Shown here piece after piece: positions 18,969-28,123 of a stretch of 45,822 bases of DNA. The notes under the pieces were generated by a model. The model searched no databases. It was not told where the DNA came from and saw only the letters and a program-made list of their open reading frames with translations. Within the stretch, counting starts at the first letter, position 1, and each line of letters opens with the position of its first letter. The position numbers and the translations under genes are program-made. Source of the DNA: a virus; the IMG/VR virus record IMGVR_UViG_3300042569_000235, positions 1 through 45,822 of that record. One strand, 5' to 3'.

Positions 18969-20129
18969 TTAAGGGATCAAAGTAGTTGTTGTTGAAGTGC
19001 TAGGCCATACAGTAGTTGTAGTACTAGTAGTAGTAAGACAAGTTGTGTCACCTGCAACAGTTCCTAAACCAGCTTCTAAGATAGCTTCGATAGCAGTTGT
19101 TTGGTTGTTAGGAACAGCAATGATTACAGTTGAATCTTCCATGATGTAATCACCCCATTGGTAAGCAGATTTATCATACTCATTGAATTTGATGTAATAC
19201 AAATCATAGATTGTACCATCAGTTACCCAAGACTCAAAGTTCTCGTTGTAACCATTCATTCTGTATAAATGCTTTAAGTAACCAGCTTGGTAGCTATAGA
19301 AGTTCTTTTCTAATTGTTGAACCTCAGCAGAAGTACCAGCAGGATAGTTAGAACGTTGAGTGATTACAGGTTGAGCAACTCTGTTACAAGGATCGTCAAC
19401 AATAAAGTCAGCAGTTGTAGCTGGACCAGAGAAGATGAAAGTTCTAAAGTAGAATCTGTCATACTCCCAAGGGAATGCAGCAACGTCACAAGGTTGTCCA
19501 TAAGCAGTCAAAGGTTTACCAGTGATACGTAACAACGCAGATGAATCGTTACCAATTCTTTGGAACTGATAGAACTGAGTCAAATAAATGTTGTCTGGGT
19601 TATCACCAGGTGCATGCTCCTCTAACTTGATGATTAATGAATCAATCAAAGCAGGAACATCAGTATCTGTACAAGGATCTCCACCACAATCACAACAAGG
19701 TGCATTAACAGTTACACTACGAGTGAAACCATTGAAGTACAATGTGTTTAAGTAGCTAGAGAAACCACGTAAAGTTAATGTAACAATTTCACCACATTTT
19801 ACAGTGAAATCAACTACATCAGTTACTTGGTTTACAACAGTAGCACAGCCATTAGACTTGTACCATTCAGTTACGTTAGTCTTACAAGAAGATCCACCAG
19901 GACATCCAGAGATTTTGTCTGAACGCTTAGAACCTTGTAAATACGTGTTTGTTCTACCTTGAGCTACATAAAAGTAAGGGGAACCAGCAATGTTACCAGC
20001 TGTGGCAACACTATAGTCACTTAGGAATATTCCTACTTGACCTGCTGTTAAGTCTTGTGTTGATCCAGAGCTAGGTAATGTGTTTCCTACTGGTACAACA
20101 AAGAGGGTGGTTAGGGAAAAATCAGCCAT
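18969..20129 (-). CDS. Abundant virion protein with C-terminal poly-Thr tail
   Basis: The protein has 386 residues. The N-terminal 150 are beta-rich, with a cysteine cluster (CCDCGGDPC near 150). The middle contains EYDRFYFRTFIFSGP. The C-terminus has YDLYYIKFNEYDKSAYQWGDY and ends in TTTSTTTTVWPSTSTTTTLIP, so the threonine tract here is a true tail with nothing after it. Codon use is more selective than in neighbouring genes and resembles the capsid gene. It is followed by a strong terminator. Both suggest high expression, as for a capsid-decorating or head-fibre protein. Confidence 0.65.
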   Translation of the reverse strand: MADFSLTTLFVVPVGNTLPSSGSTQDLTAGQVGIFLSDYSVATAGNIAGSPYFYVAQGRTNTYLQGSKRSDKISGCPGGSSCKTNVTEWYKSNGCATVVNQVTDVVDFTVKCGEIVTLTLRGFSSYLNTLYFNGFTRSVTVNAPCCDCGGDPCTDTDVPALIDSLIIKLEEHAPGDNPDNIYLTQFYQFQRIGNDSSALLRITGKPLTAYGQPCDVAAFPWEYDRFYFRTFIFSGPATTADFIVDDPCNRVAQPVITQRSNYPAGTSAEVQQLEKNFYSYQAGYLKHLYRMNGYNENFESWVTDGTIYDLYYIKFNEYDKSAYQWGDYIMEDSTVIIAVPNNQTTAIEAILEAGLGTVAGDTTCLTTTSTTTTVWPSTSTTTTLIP

Positions 20130-20155
20130 TTTGCTTTATATTTAATTGTTAAAAA

Positions 20156-20887
20156 TTATTCGTTTGTTTGTATTCTATAAATTGAGCTTTGAACAGCACT
20201 TTGGTTTTCTGTATACATTGCCAAGTTTTGTACTGTCAAATCTAATAGTTCATCTTCTAGGTATAGTTCAAGTTCACAATCCTGATCGAAAGATGGTAAG
20301 CCATCAAGCATGATATATCCTGTCTTATTTATATATTGAGGATATCTCATGTAAGAAATATATATATCCTTAGGTATAAATGTACCATCTGTAAATACAG
20401 AGATCTCATCAGAAGATATAAAGTTGAATGTTTCTTGGTATTCAAAAGAAGGTCTGTAGTGGACATTGTTTAAGCAAAACTGTAAGTCACCATGCTTAGC
20501 AAGATCTCTATTAATCCAAACCTTTCTATCTATACATCTTCCTTTATCAGCTAATATATAACTATCTATATAGAACATATACTGAGGTACAAGAAGATGG
20601 ATATTTGCAAACCATTGATTTAGTTCAGCATTCTTCAATACTAGAGGAAGAGGTTGGTGGTTGTAGGGCTGTACAAGACTTTGTAAGTCTTCGTAACGCT
20701 TCTTAAACGCATCCATACCTAATCCAGAAACTGTACTAAACCCATCAACCTTTTGCTTTATCAGCTTAATTTGAGCTTCATTCAATGCTAAGATCTTATC
20801 TTCTACAGGAATCTCTTGATGCTCATTAGTGGATAGTTTATTTAGTTTCTGATCAATCTTATATAATAAACTATCTACTGGGATCAT
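20156..20887 (-). CDS. Virion neck/ring-type protein
   Basis: The protein has 243 residues. The N-terminal 90 are helical (IPVDSLLYKIDQKLNKL, ILALNEAQIKLIKQKVDGF), a beta middle follows (FNFISSDEISVFTDGTFIPKDIYISYMRYP), and a final acidic helix reads LELYLEDELLDLTVQNLAMYTEN. The plan parallels the 245-residue tail-block protein. It overlaps the previous gene by four bases (ATGA). In crAss-like phages this position after the capsid gene holds conserved virion proteins. A head-completion or neck-ring role is inferred. Confidence 0.65.
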   Translation of the reverse strand: MIPVDSLLYKIDQKLNKLSTNEHQEIPVEDKILALNEAQIKLIKQKVDGFSTVSGLGMDAFKKRYEDLQSLVQPYNHQPLPLVLKNAELNQWFANIHLLVPQYMFYIDSYILADKGRCIDRKVWINRDLAKHGDLQFCLNNVHYRPSFEYQETFNFISSDEISVFTDGTFIPKDIYISYMRYPQYINKTGYIMLDGLPSFDQDCELELYLEDELLDLTVQNLAMYTENQSAVQSSIYRIQTNE

Positions 20888-21849
20888 ATTGCAGCTATTT
20901 TTTTACCTTTCAATTTACCTTCTAAAACTAACAATTGGTCTTGGTTATCTTCATCTGCTAAGAACTTCACTAATTCATCTTCATCAGCAGCTATTTCAAA
21001 TTCACCTTCATAGACTCTTCCATTAGGTCTAACTCTATAAACTGAATGAGCAACAGCTTGTTTAACCAAGTCTTTAATATGGAGTAAGTTTTCTTTCATA
21101 TCTGCAAATCTGTTGAATACCTCAATTGGATTCAAACCTTGATATTTGCCATTCTTGAATTCAGTTTGTTTCAATATGTTATCCACTTGATTGTAAACTG
21201 ATTCTTCTTTGGAATCATCTGATACTGGAAGACCAAGTAGACGAGCTACCTTCTTCTTCTTTTCAGGAGTCATACTATCAAACTTAACAATTGCTTTGTT
21301 AATAAGTTGTTTCTTCTTAAACATCACCTTGTTCTCAATATCATCATCAGCAACGTAATACTGAATATCAGCAGGGAATTCACCACGCTCCCAAGCTTGA
21401 TAGCTAGAAGCAATTGTTGGATGAACTCTCAACCATGAGAATGCTAGTTCTTGCAATGGCAATGTAAAGTCAAAATAGTTATCACCATCTAACAACTTAA
21501 CTGGTTGAACATGCAATGAATCATCAACAGAAGTTGATAAGCCATAATTCCAGAATGTAGAACGAGGACCTAAGTCAGCATTCAATGCTGATTCAAGTTT
21601 TTCCTTTAACTCTGTTACTCTTTCAGTTTCTAATTCCCTTTCTAAAGGGTCTTGGATTCTTCTAATGTAAGCAGCTTTAGGATCTAAGCCTGTTCTATAC
21701 TGTCCATCAAGTTCTTTATAAGGATACTTAAATACACCTGTTCCAGGGATTCTTGTATAACCTTTCATAGCCAGTCCACCTTGCATTGTTTGCAATTGTG
21801 AGTTGTTGTACTCTTTCTTAATAGTAGAGATTTTTCCTATCTTACCCAT
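20884..21849 (-). CDS. Conserved post-capsid virion protein
   Basis: The protein has 321 residues and is mostly helical and charged. Features are a basic N-terminus (MGKIGKISTIKKEY), a middle with TPEKKKKVARLLGLPVSDD, and an acidic C-terminal domain (GEFEIAADEDELVKFLADEDNQ). It is the first gene after the major capsid gene and is separated from it by a structured 170-base leader that may control its level. No known enzymatic motif is present. Gene order suggests a capsid or head-tail component. Confidence 0.65.
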   Translation of the reverse strand: MGKIGKISTIKKEYNNSQLQTMQGGLAMKGYTRIPGTGVFKYPYKELDGQYRTGLDPKAAYIRRIQDPLERELETERVTELKEKLESALNADLGPRSTFWNYGLSTSVDDSLHVQPVKLLDGDNYFDFTLPLQELAFSWLRVHPTIASSYQAWERGEFPADIQYYVADDDIENKVMFKKKQLINKAIVKFDSMTPEKKKKVARLLGLPVSDDSKEESVYNQVDNILKQTEFKNGKYQGLNPIEVFNRFADMKENLLHIKDLVKQAVAHSVYRVRPNGRVYEGEFEIAADEDELVKFLADEDNQDQLLVLEGKLKGKKIAAI

Positions 21850-21877
21850 ATGTAGTTAATTTTTGTTGGTTTATTTG

Positions 21878-21935
21878 CAGATGGTTCCCATCGAAGGGAA
21901 CACTGTAAGGCATGGAGCCTGTACATGTCCATCTG
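21878..21935 (-). ncRNA. Putative three-way-junction RNA element in the capsid 3' UTR
   Basis: On the minus strand, CAGATG (21935-21930) pairs with CATCTG (21883-21878). Inside are two hairpins: TGTA-c-AGGC with GCCTTACA around a five-base loop (21925-21904, one bulge), and GTTCCC with GGGAAC around a six-base loop (21901-21884). All three stems are perfect apart from the single bulge, and almost no bases are left unpaired. There is no U tract, so it is not a plain terminator. Its function is unknown; it could be a processing signal, a stabiliser or a protein-binding site. Confidence 0.5.
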
Positions 21936-21947
21936 TGTTAGAAGACT

Positions 21948-22013
21948 CCCCCACTGGGATGTGGGGGGGAATTCTTCTTTGTATTTGTAGAGCGTAGTTC
22001 TAACCTTGCTCTA
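21948..22013 (-). other. Two hairpins just after the capsid stop
   Basis: On the minus strand, TAGAGC/GCTCTA (22013-21988) and CCCCCAC/GTGGGGG (21967-21948) form six- and seven-pair hairpins between the capsid stop and the three-way junction. The second is G/C-only in an AT-rich genome and lacks a T tail. It would be a strong roadblock to 3' exonucleases. Confidence 0.55.
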
Positions 22014-22019
22014 GGTTTT

Positions 22020-23573
22020 TTAGAATTGTGGTATTTCCTCAATCAAGACTGTACGAGACAAATCTTCAATGAACACATCACAACGATCTTTCATCCAAAT
22101 CTCATATCCAGGGAATTTGTTCGCAGAACTCATACCTTGAGACTTAGCAAAGCCTAAGTGGTGACGAGTACCATCGATATAACCCCAAGTCATAGAAGGT
22201 GCACCCTTCATACGTACTTCACGAATATTGTTGATCATAGAACCATCAGACATTGGAGATACATCAAACACCATAAATACTGGAGTTGACTTCTTGTTTT
22301 GTCCAAATTCTAAGTTTGTTTGAGGTAAGTCTAATTCTTTCAAGTGAATTAATTCAACACGACCAGTCTCACGAGTTACCATTGCATCGAATGCAAAGTT
22401 GTAAGTGATATGTTGACCTTCACCTTGCATGTATCTGTTACCAGAATCAGCCATGAAAGTAAGACCAGAATTCAAAGCATCTGTTTTTAAAGCTTGTTGG
22501 AATACGTCAAAGCCAGCTTCATTAGTGTACATTTTAACACGTCTGTCTTTAACATCCACACGTCTGTAGAATAAGTCACCAAATACAGAACGAATCAAGT
22601 TAGCTGTAAACTCACCACGATTGTATTGTACTAAGTTACCATTGTTACGCATTCTGTGATATACACCAGCAGAAGTACGCTTTAATTCTTGCTTAGAACC
22701 ATTAGTCTTCACAGTTCCAGGACGAGCCCAGATCATACGCTTAACTTTTAATTCTAACATAGACTTACGCATCCAGAACTCAATAAATGGTTCCCACTTA
22801 ACATCGTTACGAGTTAAAGGTAATTGGTTACGTCTTTGAGGAGCATATACTAAGATGTCTAAAGGTTTGCCAGAAGCATCTCTCATCATCTTGTCATCAG
22901 CCCACTCAGTAATTTTGTGCTCATAACCATATGCAGAACCTAAAGATTCAAACATTGTGATTTGCTCACCCAAACGAGGAAGACCTAATAAGTCTTGATC
23001 GAATTCACCAATAGCAGCATCAACTAACTCTAATTCAACACCCACTTGCAAGAAGATAGGGCTTACGAAATCAACAGTTGGGTTGTCACTTACTAAGGTA
23101 ACAGTGTATAAGTATCCAACATTCCAAGGAACTGGATCTTTTACTACGTAGAAACGTGGACCATATTGACGTGTACCAACAGATACAATTGCGTTCTTAG
23201 AAAACTCATTAGTGTCAACGATGATTTGAAACTCTTGTCCATCAATACCAGGCTTGTTTAATTCCTGAGTTGTAGTTGGAACGTCAATGATTTTTGGGAA
23301 CTTGTAAGGTACTTGTACCTGCCATTTCCAAGCATCACTATTATTGTCGATATAGTAAGGTGTGCTCTTGTTAATCATGTCCAAGAAGTCATTACTATAA
23401 AGAGAACTCTGAGTGTACAAGCTGATGATTTTTTTATCATAATCAGCAGGCTCAGTTGAGTGAAAGCTCTCTAGATGGTTCGAGTCAGTCAATTTACCTA
23501 CTGCACGCTTGTCCATAGAAGCTACTCTAGCATAGGTAAAACCAGTTAAACCTGGGATTGTTTGAATTGCCAT
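22020..23573 (-). CDS. Major capsid protein (crAss-like)
   Basis: The protein has 517 residues, the usual length for the HK97-fold capsid protein of crAss-like phages. The sequence begins MAIQTIPGLTGFTYARVASMDKRAVGKL. It contains a WARPGTVKTNGSKQELKR loop, GEFTANLIRSVFGDLFYRRVD, and the C-terminal GAPSMTWGYIDGTRHH. It lies downstream of the portal and a scaffold-like gene, as expected. Codon use is regular and the 3' UTR is highly structured, fitting very high expression late in infection. The assignment rests on position, length and overall character. Confidence 0.85.
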   Translation of the reverse strand: MAIQTIPGLTGFTYARVASMDKRAVGKLTDSNHLESFHSTEPADYDKKIISLYTQSSLYSNDFLDMINKSTPYYIDNNSDAWKWQVQVPYKFPKIIDVPTTTQELNKPGIDGQEFQIIVDTNEFSKNAIVSVGTRQYGPRFYVVKDPVPWNVGYLYTVTLVSDNPTVDFVSPIFLQVGVELELVDAAIGEFDQDLLGLPRLGEQITMFESLGSAYGYEHKITEWADDKMMRDASGKPLDILVYAPQRRNQLPLTRNDVKWEPFIEFWMRKSMLELKVKRMIWARPGTVKTNGSKQELKRTSAGVYHRMRNNGNLVQYNRGEFTANLIRSVFGDLFYRRVDVKDRRVKMYTNEAGFDVFQQALKTDALNSGLTFMADSGNRYMQGEGQHITYNFAFDAMVTRETGRVELIHLKELDLPQTNLEFGQNKKSTPVFMVFDVSPMSDGSMINNIREVRMKGAPSMTWGYIDGTRHHLGFAKSQGMSSANKFPGYEIWMKDRCDVFIEDLSRTVLIEEIPQF

Positions 23574-23608
23574 TTTTATCCTTTTTTAATTTTTGTTATA
23601 TAAATTGT

Positions 23609-24889
23609 TTATTGAAACCAAGAATTGGGTTTAGTTGATGGTTTAGATTTCACTGAACTCTTCTGGGCTTGTCTGGCAACTTCACCAAATAATTCATTAG
23701 ACTTTTTGGTGATACCTGTCTTTTGAATAGTAGATAATGTAGGATCTTTCTCCATTATCTTCATGATCAACGCAAGCTTTACTTTGGTTGCATGATTCTC
23801 AGGACGTTTCAGCTCCAGAATTGTACGATCAAAATCAGTGAGAGTCTCACCTGAATTTGTTTTGTACTTGTCTGTTACTAGGAAATCTTGTAGTTCACCA
23901 GCTAATTTAGGGTTAATTGGTATGCCATCAAATTCTTTAGCTTTAATCTTCTCTTGTAAAACGTTGTTTACATTTTGATGATATTGTTGCTTGATGGCTT
24001 GTTGCTGTTGTAATTGGACCTCTTTTTGTTGCTCCATTTGTTGAAGCTTTTGGCCTTCTTTCTTTATTAGGACCTTATGATGTTTAGCAGCAACACTTTC
24101 TAAATCACCATAGTTTTTTAATCTTTCTACTTCTGTTATAACATCTTCAGGCTCAAATCCTTGATCAGTCAAAGCTTGTTTAATAACAGCCACTTGATTG
24201 TTCTCTTGAGTTAAGTCCATTTCAGCAAAAGATTGGATTTGGTTAAATGCACCAAAGTAATCTTTAGGATGAACTCCTTTTACAAATATGGCCTCAAATG
24301 CTTTTTGATAATCTTCTCCATGTTGACCAATAAAATTATCTACAATTTCAATAGCTCCTTTTTTCTTTTCTGCTTGGAAGCGTTCTAAGAATGCTTCAGG
24401 AGTATCTATTGCAGTTTCTTCTTCTTCGTCTTCTTTAGAGAAAACACCTAGTTTGAAAAGGTCATTTGATAATGCAGTGAATTGACTCTCAGGAGCTCCT
24501 TCTTCATCATCATCATTATCTTTACTATCTTCTTGATTATCAGCAGGTTGCGTAGCTTTCTTAGCTGGTGCAGTTGCTGGTTTGTCATTATCTTCACCAT
24601 CCTCATCATCATCTTCACCATATAAAAAATCTTGAATCCCTTTAACAGGTTCGTCTTTCTTATCGTCTGCAGGTTCTGCAGGATCTGGGATAGCTTGTTG
24701 TTTAGAAGTAGTTTTCTTTGTTGGAGCAGGAGCAGGTTCATCTTTGATATCCTGAATGTCATCAGGATTAGATGTAGCACTTTCAGGAGACATTAAATCA
24801 TTTAATAACTCTTGGTTACCCATACCCATGTCCATAGTATCTTGAATACTAAAGTTGCCTATTTGAGGCATATCTAGATTTTCAGCCAT
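23609..24889 (-). CDS. Acidic scaffold-like protein preceding the capsid gene
   Basis: The protein has 426 residues. Residues about 40-145 are extremely acidic and low in complexity (GEDDDEDGEDNDK, NDDDEEG), broken by alanine/proline/lysine stretches. The C-terminal 280 are helical, with a glutamine-rich coiled coil (KLQQMEQQKEVQLQQQQAIKQQ) near 275-300. A disordered, acidic, coiled protein directly before the capsid gene is typical of scaffolding or inner-capsid proteins. No protease motif is seen here. It is preceded by a promoter. Confidence 0.7.
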   Translation of the reverse strand: MAENLDMPQIGNFSIQDTMDMGMGNQELLNDLMSPESATSNPDDIQDIKDEPAPAPTKKTTSKQQAIPDPAEPADDKKDEPVKGIQDFLYGEDDDEDGEDNDKPATAPAKKATQPADNQEDSKDNDDDEEGAPESQFTALSNDLFKLGVFSKEDEEEETAIDTPEAFLERFQAEKKKGAIEIVDNFIGQHGEDYQKAFEAIFVKGVHPKDYFGAFNQIQSFAEMDLTQENNQVAVIKQALTDQGFEPEDVITEVERLKNYGDLESVAAKHHKVLIKKEGQKLQQMEQQKEVQLQQQQAIKQQYHQNVNNVLQEKIKAKEFDGIPINPKLAGELQDFLVTDKYKTNSGETLTDFDRTILELKRPENHATKVKLALIMKIMEKDPTLSTIQKTGITKKSNELFGEVARQAQKSSVKSKPSTKPNSWFQ

Positions 24890-24918
24890 ATGTAGTTGTA
24901 TTTATTTGGTTTTCAATG

Positions 24919-24949
24919 TAAAAGTATATCAAGTTAAATTAACAGCAAA
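24919..24949 (-). promoter_or_regulatory. Bacteroidota-type promoter for the capsid operon
   Basis: On the minus strand, TTTG (24949-24946) precedes TACTTTTA (24926-24919) with 19 bases between, matching TTTG/TAnnTTTG except for the last base. It lies in the 118-base gap before the scaffold-like gene, with a leader of about 25 bases, and would drive scaffold and capsid expression separately from terminase. Confidence 0.5.
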
Positions 24950-25007
24950 GAGACTAGGCTCTATATAGGCTATTATTCAATATAATATAGCATTAATATT
25001 TTTTACT

Positions 25008-25538
25008 CTAATCTAATTTGTTAAGAAAATTGTCATTTATAAGTCTATAGCTTCTTATTGGAGCAAGATCTGTAAGCGTAACTTGTTGAACTTCAACTCC
25101 CCACTTGCGTGCTTCCACCCTAACTTTCTTTGTCAAAATATTATCAAGTTCAGAATCTGTACATTCTTCTAAGGTCATAGACATAATAATATTTTTTATA
25201 ATACTTTGAGACATATCTGACAGGGCATCCTGTGCGTCATAGACTTCTAATAGGAATATCTTAACATCTGCTATCTTATATTTGACAAGTCCTTTGACTA
25301 CAATGTTTTGCTTATCTTTTGTATATAAAGATTGAGCATCAAGACTAAGTGTTGTAACTACTACATGCTGATCAATTGCCTCATCAAAGAAAGGTATCTT
25401 AAAGTGTATACCTGGTAATAGCACTCGATTAAACTTTCCAAATCTAAGGAGTACAGCTTGTTCATAGTCTCTGATAATGATGAATGGTAGAATATGATTC
25501 CACCATTCAATCAATACATCAATTAGTTTATCAAACAT
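25008..25538 (-). CDS. SPFH/stomatin-prohibitin family protein
   Basis: The protein has 176 residues. A hydrophobic N-terminus (WWNHILPFIII) could anchor in or lie on the membrane. The body matches the SPFH domain throughout: EQAVLLRFGKFNRVLLPGIHFKIPFFDEAID (split here at residues 26-56), then TLSLDAQSLYTKDKQNIVVKG, YKIADV, the TLEECTDSELDNIL segment and ARKWGVEVQQVTLTDLAPI. The long C-terminal coiled coil of flotillins is absent. Its start overlaps the portal stop by one base, so it is co-translated with the portal. Cellular SPFH proteins scaffold membranes and regulate FtsH-type proteases; either role could serve the phage. The role is unknown. Confidence 0.85.
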   Translation of the reverse strand: MFDKLIDVLIEWWNHILPFIIIRDYEQAVLLRFGKFNRVLLPGIHFKIPFFDEAIDQHVVVTTLSLDAQSLYTKDKQNIVVKGLVKYKIADVKIFLLEVYDAQDALSDMSQSIIKNIIMSMTLEECTDSELDNILTKKVRVEARKWGVEVQQVTLTDLAPIRSYRLINDNFLNKLD

Positions 25539-28123
25539 TATTTAGGTTTTTTAGTAGATCTTCCTTTAGCATTTTCTTTAGCAACAGCTAAATCATTTGC
25601 TTGGTTTTCTCTAGCTACTTGTAATTTTTCTTTCTCTAATTGTAACTTCTCAGAAGCAAGTCTATTCTTAGTCATATTATCTTGCATCTTCATTTGATAA
25701 TCTCTTGAAGCACTTTCTTTTTGTAATCCTATCTTTTCAATTTCTAGAACATCAGGAGATCCACTTTTATCCACATCAGATAATGGACCTGATTTAGATT
25801 CAGCTGCAATAAGAGCAATCTCTTTCTTATTGATTCTATCAAGCTCAGCATTGTAATTATCATTAGCTATTTTCTCTTCAGCTTGTTGTTGAGCCTGAGC
25901 TAATTGAGCTTGACCTATTTGTTGTTGTTGTTCAAGTTCTTGTTGCTTTTGTTGCATTTGAGTATTTTGCAATTGCTCTTGTCTTTCTTTAAGAGTCTTA
26001 AATACCTTCTTCATTTGTCTCATGGAGTTAGTACTATACAATTCAATTACATCATGTAAGCTACCACCATTTTGAAGAACTGCTTGAGACAATCCTCTAA
26101 TTTCCTCAAATGCTTTTCTATCTTCAGGTCTGTTAGTTAAATAAACTTTTAAATCTCTAAATCTTAAGTCTGTACCATTTACAGTTACAAAAGCAGATTC
26201 ACCTTCATTAGTGATATAAGATATAGTTGATTGTGGCTTCTTAGCTTCTACATATAAAGCTGCATCAATAACAGCTTGGTATAACTGACCCATGATATAT
26301 TCATGAGCTACAAACAAAGGTTCTGTTTGAGAATAAGATTGTGTAATAGCTGCATTGGTACCTGTGGCTGATTCACTAGCAGACACAGATCCAAGTCTTT
26401 GCTTAGACATACCAATCAATTCCCAACATTCGTTCTTGATTTGTTGTGCTAGAGTATATCTTGCTTGGATCTCTGTAGTACGTGTAAGATCTAAGCTTGT
26501 ATATTGGTTGAAGCTAGATGGACTCTTTAAGTTCTCAGGACTATCATCAACAAACACAACTCCTCTATTACGTGCTTCCATTTCCCAGATATCTAATGCA
26601 TCTTGAGCATCACCATCTTTAGGAATAGGAATATGTCTAATAGACATTAACTGCACCTTACCTACTTCCTTCTCAAGTAACTTATACAATTGGTTCATAC
26701 AAACATTGTATATAACTTGGAAAGGCTTCATCATATCTACTAAGCTCTTAGCCTCTGTATTCTTAACTTCAAACGTTTGACCAATGATTGGACAATAAGG
26801 TAATAACTTATAAGGTTTGATATGGTAGATATCTGGACCAATCTTAATACCTTGATACCATTGGTTAATCCATCCCCACTCTAATGATTCTTGTGTAGGA
26901 ATAGTTCCAGACTTATAATTCTCATCTACTAACATAGATTGTTCATTACCCATCTCATCTGTATATATTACTTTACCTATCTTCTTTTTAGAAATCCAAT
27001 AAGCTCTTACCACAACATACTTATAACCAAATGAAGATACGTTAGATGTAAGTCCTAAGAAGTCCTTAAGACCATCATTGTTCTCTTTCATTTCTGATTC
27101 AATAAGCATTCTAGTTTGTAATACTAATGGATCATATGTATCGTATTGAATAGAGTCATTGCCTGGAACAGCATTAGGATTACCTAAGTTAGATTCACGT
27201 ACATTAATCAATCCATAGTCTTGTAATGAACTACGTAAGTGATCAATCTCATCTTTAGTTAAGTCAGGAACTGCTTCAATAATTTCAGATAATTCTAACA
27301 CTTGTACAGTGCCAGCAGCATACGCTCCTTGTGCACGTCCTGTAGTATCAGATATCCACTTTCTATCTGGAGTAGTTAAGAACCAAGTGTTCTTTGGATT
27401 AGCTACTTCTATATTAAATCCTAGCTTAGAGTTGTCCTCATAGATATGAAAGAACTCTCTAGCAGATATCAATAAGTCTCTAAATGAATCTTCTCCTTTT
27501 TCTTTAAGATTAAATTCAATCTTTTGAGCTGAAAGAATATGATTTGCCCATTTCTCTGCTACAGATGTATAGTTATCTATTTCATCTTTCACTTGTTCCA
27601 TGGTCATTTGATCTAACTCTTCAGGATCAATTTCTTGACCTTGAGCCATTGCTTGTTCTTCTATCTTTTGTTTTGCTTGATTAATTACATATTCATTTAG
27701 TATCTGAGTCTTAAATTGTAACTCTTCAGCTTGACTATCATCATCAAATGCTTTTACTAGGAAAGCATCAGGTCGCTTTGATATCTCTCCTACTAACTCA
27801 TTAATAGGAGTGGTCATTATAGAATAATGTTTTACATAAGCAGGAAGTTCAAGATCTGATGTAAGCACATCTGTAAAACTTCTAACTTCTGGTTCTACAA
27901 AGAAATCTTCTCTTCTTAAAATACCTTTAACAAGATCATAGTTTTTTACAAATGTATCTCTAGCTTTGACATACTCAGCATAAGCTTTGTTTGCAAAGTA
28001 GTCCATTGAATTCTTTATCCAGCTTTCATCCATCTTTTCCTTCTCAGTTTTAAACTGATCAGGAAAGATATTCAGATAAGCATATCTTATTGTTGCGTCT
28101 TTCGTGTACCTTATAATTGCCAT
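25538..28123 (-). CDS. Portal protein
   Basis: The protein has 861 residues, directly after the large terminase (one-base overlap). The central region has the helical portal pattern, including TEIQARYTLAQQIKNECWELIGMSKQRLG and SESATGTNAAITQSYSQTEPLF, a stretch common in Bacteroidota phage portals. The C-terminal 170 residues are a glutamine- and charge-rich coiled coil (LEQQQQIGQAQLAQAQQQAEEK) suited to a barrel or to scaffold contact. Twelve copies would form the DNA gate at one capsid vertex. Its length agrees with crAss-like portals. Confidence 0.85.
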   Translation of the reverse strand: MAIIRYTKDATIRYAYLNIFPDQFKTEKEKMDESWIKNSMDYFANKAYAEYVKARDTFVKNYDLVKGILRREDFFVEPEVRSFTDVLTSDLELPAYVKHYSIMTTPINELVGEISKRPDAFLVKAFDDDSQAEELQFKTQILNEYVINQAKQKIEEQAMAQGQEIDPEELDQMTMEQVKDEIDNYTSVAEKWANHILSAQKIEFNLKEKGEDSFRDLLISAREFFHIYEDNSKLGFNIEVANPKNTWFLTTPDRKWISDTTGRAQGAYAAGTVQVLELSEIIEAVPDLTKDEIDHLRSSLQDYGLINVRESNLGNPNAVPGNDSIQYDTYDPLVLQTRMLIESEMKENNDGLKDFLGLTSNVSSFGYKYVVVRAYWISKKKIGKVIYTDEMGNEQSMLVDENYKSGTIPTQESLEWGWINQWYQGIKIGPDIYHIKPYKLLPYCPIIGQTFEVKNTEAKSLVDMMKPFQVIYNVCMNQLYKLLEKEVGKVQLMSIRHIPIPKDGDAQDALDIWEMEARNRGVVFVDDSPENLKSPSSFNQYTSLDLTRTTEIQARYTLAQQIKNECWELIGMSKQRLGSVSASESATGTNAAITQSYSQTEPLFVAHEYIMGQLYQAVIDAALYVEAKKPQSTISYITNEGESAFVTVNGTDLRFRDLKVYLTNRPEDRKAFEEIRGLSQAVLQNGGSLHDVIELYSTNSMRQMKKVFKTLKERQEQLQNTQMQQKQQELEQQQQIGQAQLAQAQQQAEEKIANDNYNAELDRINKKEIALIAAESKSGPLSDVDKSGSPDVLEIEKIGLQKESASRDYQMKMQDNMTKNRLASEKLQLEKEKLQVARENQANDLAVAKENAKGRSTKKPK

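Noticed and set aside
11515-20129. Diversity-generating retroelement acting on fibre genes
   Set aside because: No reverse transcriptase and no template/variable repeat pair is visible in the window.
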